From contig JASMDX010000007.1 in the NCBI GenBank assembly GCA_030752605.1, positions 1 through 64,000 of the forward strand: DNA of 64,000 nt, given 5' to 3'. The notes beneath the pieces were generated by a model, which was not told the DNA's origin, made no database searches, and saw nothing but the letters and a program-made list of their open reading frames with translations. Shown one piece after another: positions 8,957 to 15,061 of this stretch. How positions within the stretch are numbered: the stretch's first letter is position 1; each line of letters begins with the position of its first letter. This DNA is from GCA-2731375 sp002731375. GTDB taxonomy: Bacteria > Pseudomonadota > Alphaproteobacteria > GCA-2731375. The position numbers were made by a program, and so were the translations under genes.

Positions 8957-9332
8957 GCCGCATAGCTTGAGCGTGCCATAACGCCCCATTTACCGTCCTG
9001 ATTGGTGACGATCCAGAGGGATTTGAACTGGCCCAGGACGCTGTCATCGGCACGGTAGCGGGTGAACTGAACGTCGAAGTGCACCTTGGTCTCGTCGCCG
9101 TGCACCAGGTGGCGATAATCCCATTTGGTATAGGCCCAGCCACCCGTATCGGTGCGGCCATGGAAATCCTTCATGCTGTAGTCCGCGGCGGTCTCGAACA
9201 CCTGCATGCGACCGCCCGCGATGCGGTAGTGGGGAAAATGAAAACTATCCCGCATGCCCGCGCTATCCGGGCGTTCAGAGCCGCGAAATAGTCATCCAGT
9301 ACCGCCAGGGCCGCTTTTTCAAAATCCGCCAT
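8953..9332 (-). pseudogene. SnoaL/NTF2-like small protein, apparent single-base frameshift
   Basis: Reading from ATG 9332 gives MADFEKAALAVLDDYFAALNAR, a normal SnoaL-type first helix. The frame then breaks. The remaining 100 residues (MRDSFHFPHYRIAGGRM through WGVMARSSYAA) continue one frame over from about 9266. Adding one G to CCCGGATAGC would restore a continuous protein of about 126 residues with DSAG at the join. The cone-shaped fold commonly serves as a small isomerase, cyclase or dioxygenase-associated protein. It is the last gene of the Rieske/methyltransferase unit. The lesion may be a real mutation or a sequencing error. Confidence 0.65.
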
Positions 9333-9404
9333 TTTTCCACACCGCTCCGGTCATAATGTGATCATCAGTCCGTCTTCCGCGCATTGTTCCGTCACCGCCA
9401 TATT

Positions 9405-10196
9405 CTATACGGTCGCCGTAACCAGAAACTGCGGGTTCAGGGCGAAAAAGGTGCCGTCCTCCACCGCCTTGGACGCCACCTCGACAACACGGCTGACCAC
9501 CTCCTCGTCATGCCTGCCGCCCTCGCGTGCGTAGCCGGCGGTATTGATGATGAAGCTGAGCATGCGGCCGGTGGAGTCCGGCACGGAAACCACCTCCACG
9601 GCAACCTCCGTAAAACCAGCGCCCAAGGCCATGCCATACATCTTGCGGCCAATCGCCGGGGTGCGGAATGCATGGATGCCTGCATCGAGAACATGGCGCC
9701 AATCGTCCACGTCGATGGGATCAAACGCCGCCATGTAAAAATCACTGTCGATTGCATGCACCTTTCCGCCCGGCATGACCACGCGGCGAAATTCGCGCAG
9801 GCTGGACAGAGGATCATCCACATAGACCAGCACATTCTTGATCACTAAACGGTCCAGGCTGTCGTCGTCGAGTGGCACCATATCGGTGGTCAAATGGGTC
9901 ACCGTCACCCGGTCGACCAGGCCTTCATCGGCCACGCGTTTCCTGGTGCGTTCGACGAAGTCAGCGTTGATATCAAAGGCGTGCACATGGCCCTCCGGGC
10001 CCACCCGGTTCGCCAGTTCCACCGATAGATAGCCGGGCCCGCAGCCGTAATCGGCCACGATCTGCCCCACGGCAATTTCCGCCGTCGCCAACAGTTTATC
10101 ACCACGTTTGCCAAGGATGAATTGCGCCTCGTAACGCTCCAATCGCTCAGGCTCGATATCAACCCAATGGTCCTTGTAATAGGTGTCTTTGGACAT
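9405..10196 (-). CDS. Class I SAM-dependent methyltransferase
   Basis: This is a 263-residue soluble protein with SAM motif I VADYGCGPGYLS near residue 50, the acidic end of strand 2 (HAFDINADF), and motif IV-like DRLVIKNVLVYVDDP. It looks like a UbiE/methyltransf_11-type small-molecule methyltransferase. It begins 10 bases after the oxygenase beta subunit and belongs to that transcription unit. A hydroxylated aromatic or polyketide-like product of the oxygenase would be a natural substrate, but this is inferred from position only. Confidence 0.8.
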   Translation of the reverse strand: MSKDTYYKDHWVDIEPERLERYEAQFILGKRGDKLLATAEIAVGQIVADYGCGPGYLSVELANRVGPEGHVHAFDINADFVERTRKRVADEGLVDRVTVTHLTTDMVPLDDDSLDRLVIKNVLVYVDDPLSSLREFRRVVMPGGKVHAIDSDFYMAAFDPIDVDDWRHVLDAGIHAFRTPAIGRKMYGMALGAGFTEVAVEVVSVPDSTGRMLSFIINTAGYAREGGRHDEEVVSRVVEVASKAVEDGTFFALNPQFLVTATV

Positions 10197-10206
10197 CTTT
10201 CGTTCC

Positions 10207-10662
10207 TTACAGCGGATAAACCAAAAGAATATCCACGCGGCGGGATTCCAACACGACCTTGCGATCCTTGAACAGCGGCCTGCCGTTCTGAATTTCGATC
10301 ACGTCAAGATACTTACCCACCGCGAACATCTCAGAGGCACCATCCTGCATGGTGCGGGTGATATTGAAATTGGTTCGTGCGGAATAGCGGCCGTCGGACC
10401 CGGCGCTGATTTGACTGCGGCCCAACAGATGGCAATAGGTATGGGCCTCGAAAATATTAGCAGTCTGCATGGCCTTGATACGGTCGGCCATCATGCCACG
10501 GCCCTGGCAATACATGATGCCCATGGGCAGGCCTTGGGCCAGATTTTCCCGGGTCAGAACCGTATAGGTACCGTCCTCGGTGAAATATTCCGGCCAGCCG
10601 ACCAGCTTGCTATCATCGATATCATGAGCGTAGGCGATGATCAGTTCCTCTATTTCCTCCAT
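10207..10662 (-). CDS. Ring-hydroxylating dioxygenase, small (beta) subunit
   Basis: The start at 10662 is one base after the alpha-subunit stop and yields 151 residues with MEEIEELIIAYAHDIDD at the N-terminus. Blocks such as WPEYFTEDGTYTVLTREN and YSARTNFNITRT, then EMFAVGKYLDVIE, are typical of NTF2-like beta subunits of Rieske oxygenases. It gives structural support to the alpha3beta3 hexamer. The family usually has 160-180 residues, so this one is slightly short. Confidence 0.82.
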   Translation of the reverse strand: MEEIEELIIAYAHDIDDSKLVGWPEYFTEDGTYTVLTRENLAQGLPMGIMYCQGRGMMADRIKAMQTANIFEAHTYCHLLGRSQISAGSDGRYSARTNFNITRTMQDGASEMFAVGKYLDVIEIQNGRPLFKDRKVVLESRRVDILLVYPL

Positions 10663-10663
10663 A

Positions 10664-11920
10664 TCAATTGAACTCCATGATCTTGCGGTAGCCGGTCCAG
10701 AAACCACGGATCGCCGTCTCGGTGGCGCGGGAGGCATCGGAGGATTCAACCTCCCACCCTCCCATTTCGGCCAGGCCCATTTCCATCTCGCTGCCATGGG
10801 TGCCGCGCTGGACGAACTCGTTGATGCAACCGTCTTCCAACGACACCAAACCGGCGGCGCCGGTCAGATTGCCCTGCATCACCCGCATCGCCGTCTGTGC
10901 TTCGTCGTCGTCTTCATAACCGACGTAGAACCAGAACAGCTCCGTCTTGTCCACGCCACGGGGCACAAAAAAGCGCACCGCCAAGGAATTCAAGGTGAAC
11001 TGGATCGCCAGGTTCGGGAAGATTGCCTGAATGGAATGGGTGATGCCATCGTCGAATTCATTCCAGGCATTCAACAGATGCGGTCCTTCAAGATGAGAAT
11101 CGTATTGCGCTGCATGGATTTTATCGCGCTGATACTCCTCGGCCTCTTCGAACGTCTCGCGCTTGGCATAGCTGATATGATGCCACTTGTCCTCGGCCAG
11201 AACAATGCCGCCATCCATATCCAAGCGGTTGATTTTGAAGGTGGTATAGAAGGTATGCAGCAAGGTGGCGTGGTAGGAATCCCGAACATTCTCGGCATAC
11301 AGCTTCCAGTTATTGTGGATGATCTGGCTGTGCATGCCCAGGGGCTTCAATGGCTTGCCCAGATTGCGGCGGATGAACTTGGACATGGGCTGGCCCAGGA
11401 AACTCTCAACCGACGGCGTCGCCTCCGAAAAGGTACCGAAGACCAGGCCGCAGAATACTTCGACCCGCAATAGTTCCAGAGCATGCTTATCGGGATCGAA
11501 ATCCTTGGGCAAACCGCCCTTACCCTGCAAACCATTACGAAAGGCGATGCCCTTTAGTTTGCCGGCCATATCAAAGGACCAGGAATGATAGATGCAGGTC
11601 AGCATCTTGGCGTTGCCCTTTTCCTTCAGACAAACCAAGGCGCCCTTGTGGGTGCAGCGGTTGACCATGGCGTGGATGTCGCCGTCTTCGTCCCGGGTCA
11701 CGATGACCGGAATCTCGCCGACCGTGGATGTCTTGTAATCACCGGGGTTGGGAATATCAATTTCGAGACAGAGGAAATTCCAGACCGGGCCGCGAAAGAT
11801 CCGCTGTTGCTCCAGAGCATAGATTTCCGGGTCTGAATAGACCCGATACGGTATCCGCGTCACCCCAGGTTCAGGCCATTGCAAAGGCTCGGTCATTTCT
11901 TTCACACTCGACAAAGTCAT
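10664..11920 (-). CDS. Rieske ring-hydroxylating oxygenase, large (alpha) subunit
   Basis: This 418-residue protein has the Rieske cluster ligands C89-x-H91 and C109-x2-H112 (NRCTHKG, CIYHSWSF). The catalytic mononuclear iron segment follows at N211-H222 (NVRDSYHATLLH, with bridging D214 and ligands H217 and H222). These enzymes add O2 to an aromatic ring or demethylate/hydroxylate related substrates. The beta subunit follows. No ferredoxin or reductase lies in the window, so electrons must come from a shared system. It is divergent from the nitrile hydratase-like operon with a 146-base gap. Confidence 0.92.
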   Translation of the reverse strand: MTLSSVKEMTEPLQWPEPGVTRIPYRVYSDPEIYALEQQRIFRGPVWNFLCLEIDIPNPGDYKTSTVGEIPVIVTRDEDGDIHAMVNRCTHKGALVCLKEKGNAKMLTCIYHSWSFDMAGKLKGIAFRNGLQGKGGLPKDFDPDKHALELLRVEVFCGLVFGTFSEATPSVESFLGQPMSKFIRRNLGKPLKPLGMHSQIIHNNWKLYAENVRDSYHATLLHTFYTTFKINRLDMDGGIVLAEDKWHHISYAKRETFEEAEEYQRDKIHAAQYDSHLEGPHLLNAWNEFDDGITHSIQAIFPNLAIQFTLNSLAVRFFVPRGVDKTELFWFYVGYEDDDEAQTAMRVMQGNLTGAAGLVSLEDGCINEFVQRGTHGSEMEMGLAEMGGWEVESSDASRATETAIRGFWTGYRKIMEFN

Positions 11921-11955
11921 GCTTGTTCCCCCGCTTTGATTGCATCGATACTATA

Positions 11956-12020
11956 CCAAGCTTGGCGTAAGGCCACAGGACATTGCCCCAAACATTGATA
12001 TGATATTATGCCTATGGCAT
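11956..12020. promoter_or_regulatory. Divergent intergenic region with two palindromes
   Basis: The gap between the Rieske operon (leftward) and the nitrile hydratase-like operon (rightward) holds the perfect palindrome CCAAGCTTGG at 11956-11965 and the inverted repeat ATGCC-TAT-GGCAT at 12008-12020. Both sit where operators of a bidirectional promoter would be expected. No cognate regulator gene is in the window. Confidence 0.3.
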
Positions 12021-12066
12021 GGTTTCTTCCTTCGCACGCAACAACAAACAACCCTGGGGAAATGGC

Positions 12067-12669
12067 ATGAGCTCAAACGGCATACCTGGACCGGATTCAG
12101 AAGTCGCCTTGCGGGTCAAGGCCATGGAATCCCTGCTTTTGGAAAAAGGCTTAGTCGAAAGCAACGCCATTGATGCGCTGATCGACATGTTCGAAAACCG
12201 CCTCGGCCCCTGGAACGGCGCGCAGGTGGTAGCGCGGGCTTGGAGCGATCCCAAATACAAGGCTTGGCTGTTGAAGGACGGCACCGACGCAATTGCCGAC
12301 ATGGGCTTTGAGGCGGTCCAGGGCGAGGATATGGTGGTGGTCGAAAATACCCCCCAGGTCCACAACATGGTAGTCTGTACACTATGTTCCTGTTTCCCCT
12401 GGGCGACCTTGGGATTGCCCCCCGTCTGGTATAAATCAGCGCCCTTCCGTTCCCGCGCCGCATCCGACCCACGCGGTGTGTTGGCGGAATTCGGAACAGA
12501 GATCGCTGCCGATACGGAAGTCCGAGTCTGGGACAGCAATGCCGAGCTGCGGTACATGGTCCTGCCCGAACGGCCCGCCGGCACGGACGGCCTGGACACG
12601 GAGGCCCTGGCCAAGCTGGTGACCCGTGATTCCATGATCGGCGTCACGAATGTAGCGCCGCCTGGATAG
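12067..12669 (+). CDS. Nitrile hydratase-type alpha subunit (thiocyanate hydrolase gamma-like), cobalt-type
   Basis: From ATG 12067 (preceded by GGGGAAAT) the protein has 200 residues. It contains the metal claw VCTLCSC at C104, C107 and C109; Thr after the first Cys is the pattern of cobalt enzymes, while iron enzymes have Ser. The downstream block WYKSAPFRSRAASDPRGVL is the conserved alpha-subunit segment. The metal sits in a site made of these cysteines and two backbone amides, with Cys oxidation required for activity. The reaction is hydration of a nitrile to an amide or of thiocyanate to carbonyl sulfide and ammonia. An upstream in-frame ATG at 12019 lacks a ribosome-binding site. The beta partner is split among the next genes. 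Confidence 0.9.
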   Translation: MSSNGIPGPDSEVALRVKAMESLLLEKGLVESNAIDALIDMFENRLGPWNGAQVVARAWSDPKYKAWLLKDGTDAIADMGFEAVQGEDMVVVENTPQVHNMVVCTLCSCFPWATLGLPPVWYKSAPFRSRAASDPRGVLAEFGTEIAADTEVRVWDSNAELRYMVLPERPAGTDGLDTEALAKLVTRDSMIGVTNVAPPG

Positions 12670-12681
12670 AAAGACTTCAGC

Positions 12682-13005
12682 ATGAATGGCATACATGACA
12701 TGGGCGGCATGCATGGCTTCGGCTCGATCATGAAAACCGTGGATGCGCCGCAGTTTCATGAAGCGTGGGAGCGGCGCACCATGGGCATGGTCAATGCGGC
12801 GATGGCCGGCTTTCAGTTTAGCGTCGATGAATTCCGCTACGCCATCGAACGCATGGCACCGGCCCATTATCTGGATTCAAGCTACTACGAACACTGGCTG
12901 GAAGGCACCCTGACATTATTGATTGAAAAAGGCGTGTTCAGCCAGGCTGAATTCGACGCCCAGATTGCTGATCTACGCACGAAACACGAAGGAGGCCAAG
13001 CATGA
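12682..13005 (+). CDS. Nitrile hydratase beta subunit, N-terminal domain only (copy 1)
   Basis: This 107-residue protein matches the N-terminal helical part of a nitrile hydratase beta subunit: it opens NGIHDMGGMHGFGSI, the arm that wraps the alpha subunit, and continues FHEAWERRT, FRYAIERM and SSYYEHWLEGTLTLLIEKG. It stops where a full-length beta chain would continue into the SH3-like barrel. Single-domain chains of this kind are known in the three-subunit thiocyanate hydrolase and toyocamycin nitrile hydratase. It starts 12 bases after the alpha gene and shares ATGA with copy 2. By hand alignment it is identical to copy 2 at 57 of 99 positions. Confidence 0.88.
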   Translation: MNGIHDMGGMHGFGSIMKTVDAPQFHEAWERRTMGMVNAAMAGFQFSVDEFRYAIERMAPAHYLDSSYYEHWLEGTLTLLIEKGVFSQAEFDAQIADLRTKHEGGQA

Positions 13006-13310
13006 ACGGCGTACACGACATGGGCGGCATGCATGGCCTGGGCCCGATCAAGACGGAATCAGACGATGTCGTCTTTCACGAAGAATGGGAAGGACGTACC
13101 CTGGCACTTGCTCGTGTTTTGCTGGCCGGCATGCATTTCAACCTTGACGAATTCCGTCATGCAATGGAACGGATCGAGCCATCCTACTATCTAACCTCGA
13201 GCTATTACGAACGCTGGCTGGAGGGCAGCATCACCCTGATGGTGGAAAAAGGCGTGGTCACACAGGAAGAATTTAATGCCCGGCTGGCTGATCTGCGTGG
13301 AGAGACATAA
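13002..13310 (+). CDS. Nitrile hydratase beta subunit, N-terminal domain only (copy 2)
   Basis: This second 102-residue copy starts within the ATGA at 13002 and keeps all landmarks of the domain: NGVHDMGGMHGLGPI, FHEEWEGRT, FRHAMERIEP and SSYYERWLEGSITLMVEKG. Its divergence from copy 1 is spread over the whole length, so the duplication is old and both copies appear to be under selection. It may form a heteromeric assembly with copy 1 or serve as an alternative partner. It overlaps the next start by one base (TAATG), so the cistrons are translationally coupled. Confidence 0.88.
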   Translation: MNGVHDMGGMHGLGPIKTESDDVVFHEEWEGRTLALARVLLAGMHFNLDEFRHAMERIEPSYYLTSSYYERWLEGSITLMVEKGVVTQEEFNARLADLRGET

Positions 13311-13672
13311 TGGCACGAAAAGTTGATCTCGAGGTTGTGAGCCGCCTGTACCAGAAGGCCGGCGCGGTGCGCTTGAAAATGGACATAGAGCCTAGCTTCA
13401 AGCCCGGCGATCGGGTCAGGGCGCGCAACATCAATCCCGCCGGCCATACCCGCCTGCCCCGCTATGTGCGGGGAAAGGAAGGTGTCGTTGAACGCGATAA
13501 CGGTGTTTTTCATCTGCCCGATGCCAGGGTCGCCGGCGACGGTGATCAGCCGCAACATAATTACTCGGTGCGTTTCAATGCCCAGGAACTTTGGGGCACG
13601 GGGGCGCCGACGACAGACAGCCTGAATATCGATCTTTGGGAAGATTATCTAGGGCCCATCGACGATGCGTAA
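13310..13672 (+). CDS. Nitrile hydratase beta subunit, C-terminal SH3-like domain only
   Basis: The 120-residue product is the C-terminal barrel of a beta subunit: FKPGDRVRARNINPAGHTRLPRYVRGKEGVV (read from about residue 31), then YSVRFNAQELWG and the end LNIDLWEDYLGP. A short helical lead, VSRLYQKAGAV, precedes it. With the N-terminal domain chains it rebuilds a whole beta subunit. The arginines of the RxRxxN and HTRLPRY segments normally contact the oxidised cysteine claw of alpha. The next gene starts inside its last codons. Confidence 0.88.
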   Translation: MARKVDLEVVSRLYQKAGAVRLKMDIEPSFKPGDRVRARNINPAGHTRLPRYVRGKEGVVERDNGVFHLPDARVAGDGDQPQHNYSVRFNAQELWGTGAPTTDSLNIDLWEDYLGPIDDA

Positions 13673-14381
13673 GATGCTGGCGGTGCCGAAACTGACCGTG
13701 CCCGCGCAACAAGCCGGCGCCGCCTTGCCGCGTGATCGTGGCGATCCCGTCTTCGAGGAACCTTGGCAGGCCCATACCTTCGCCATGGTGATGTCCCTTT
13801 ACAATGACGGCCACTATAGCTGGGCCGAATGGGACGATTATCTGGGTTATCACATCCAGGCGCCGGGACATTTCGGCGAAAAGGAGACGTCGGCAAACGA
13901 TCCAGCGGAAACGGATACCCCAGGCGCCAACTACAGCCGCTTTCTGGCCGAATGCGAAAGCGACGGCGCCAGCTATTATCATCTCTGGCAGGCTGCCGCC
14001 GAACAGTTGCTGGACGCCATGGACCTGGTAACCAAGGACGAACTTGAGGCACGGGTGGCCGATTTCGCTAAGGCAGAATACGAAGGGTCGCGTTTCGAGC
14101 CTGGGCAGCGCGTGACGGTGCGCGACATCAAACGGGAAGGCCATACTCATCTGCCCCTCTACCTGAAAGGCGTAACGGGCGAGGTGGACAGTGACAAGGG
14201 TCTGTTCATGTTCCCTGAAATGATCAGCCACGGGCATTCTCATGGTCACGTTCATGATCACGCGGACATCGATACCCTACAGCACGTCTACTGCATACGT
14301 TTCGCGGCTTCCGATATTTGGGGAGAGGGAAGCCACAACGTTCACTTCAATCTTTGGGATTACCAGTTGCAATCGGCCTAG
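13665..14381 (+). CDS. Nitrile hydratase accessory (P14K-like) domain fused to a beta C-terminal domain, with a His-rich loop
   Basis: Residues 20-135 resemble nitrile hydratase activator proteins (LPRDRGDPVFEEPWQAHTFAM, then SYYHLWQAAAEQLL and TKDELEARVADF). Residues 143-238 are a beta-type SH3 barrel (FEPGQRVTVRDI, GHTHLPLYLKG, YCIRFAASDIWG, FNLWDYQL). Inside the barrel a loop at residues 189-199 alternates His with Gly, Ser, Val or Asp (HGHSHGHVHDH), followed by H207. Activators deliver cobalt by self-subunit swapping; a fused barrel and a His loop suggest a metal chaperone that docks on alpha in place of beta. The start is ATG 13665 or 13674, both overlapping or abutting the previous stop. 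Confidence 0.82.
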   Translation: MRKMLAVPKLTVPAQQAGAALPRDRGDPVFEEPWQAHTFAMVMSLYNDGHYSWAEWDDYLGYHIQAPGHFGEKETSANDPAETDTPGANYSRFLAECESDGASYYHLWQAAAEQLLDAMDLVTKDELEARVADFAKAEYEGSRFEPGQRVTVRDIKREGHTHLPLYLKGVTGEVDSDKGLFMFPEMISHGHSHGHVHDHADIDTLQHVYCIRFAASDIWGEGSHNVHFNLWDYQLQSA

Positions 14382-14391
14382 GAGACAAGTG

Positions 14392-15045
14392 ATGAGTGAA
14401 GCACGGGACGAGGTGGATCTGGCGCAATTGATCCGGGACGATGATGGCGAGAAGTACGCTCATCAGGCAGCCGCCCGCAGCATCGCCATAGTGATGAAAC
14501 TACACGAACAAGGACATTATGACTGGCCCGAATGGGTCGACAAGTTCAGTGTGCAAATCGCGCCGCCGGGACATTACACGCAAACAGCAGCGGAGGCGGA
14601 CGCGGCAGAGGCCATGCTGAGTGGTGACGGCAAAGGCATCAACAGGAACTACGCCGTGCTGTGGCAAACAGCCTGTGAAAACCTTCTGGTGGAAAAGGGC
14701 CTGTTAAGCCGTGACGAGCTAGATGCCAAGCTGGCTGAGATGCAGGTAAGCGAAACTGCTGACGAAGATATCACGGTCGGCGATCAGGTGCTGGTGCGTG
14801 ACGTCGAACCCGTCGGCCATGCCCATCTGCCTTTGTTTCTGCGCGGTAAACAAGGCGTTGTCATCCGCCGTATGGGAGATTTCACTTTTCCCGAGGTCGC
14901 TGGCGCGGATGGAGAAGCCAAGGCACGCGGCCCGCAAGCGGTCTATAGCGTCCGCTTCGCGGCACGGGAGGTCTGGGGCCCGGACGCGCCGGCGGGCGAC
15001 AGCCTGAACTTCAACATCTGGCGCGACTATCTGGCACGCGGGTAA
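14392..15045 (+). CDS. Second accessory (P14K-like)-beta C-terminal domain fusion
   Basis: This 217-residue protein starts at ATG 14392 after GGAGACAAGTG and has the same architecture as the preceding gene: an accessory-like helical part (AARSIAIVMKLHEQGHYDWPEW, LWQTACENLLVEKGLL, DELDAKLAEM) and a beta-type barrel (ITVGDQVLVRDVEP, GHAHLPLFLRGKQGVV, YSVRFAAREVWG, LNFNIWRDYLARG). It lacks the His-rich loop of its neighbour. The barrel end resembles the stand-alone beta C-terminal protein more closely, so it could be a structural subunit as well as a chaperone. It is the last gene of the operon. Confidence 0.8.
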   Translation: MSEARDEVDLAQLIRDDDGEKYAHQAAARSIAIVMKLHEQGHYDWPEWVDKFSVQIAPPGHYTQTAAEADAAEAMLSGDGKGINRNYAVLWQTACENLLVEKGLLSRDELDAKLAEMQVSETADEDITVGDQVLVRDVEPVGHAHLPLFLRGKQGVVIRRMGDFTFPEVAGADGEAKARGPQAVYSVRFAAREVWGPDAPAGDSLNFNIWRDYLARG

Positions 15046-15061
15046 CTAATCTGAAACAGGG

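Noticed and set aside
10637..11473. A 278-codon rightward open frame opposite the Rieske alpha gene
   Set aside because: The Rieske motifs on the other strand are unambiguous.
12067..15045. A firm call of nitrile hydratase over thiocyanate hydrolase
   Set aside because: The claw motif and split beta chains fit both families, and the deciding comparison needs phylogeny I cannot run.
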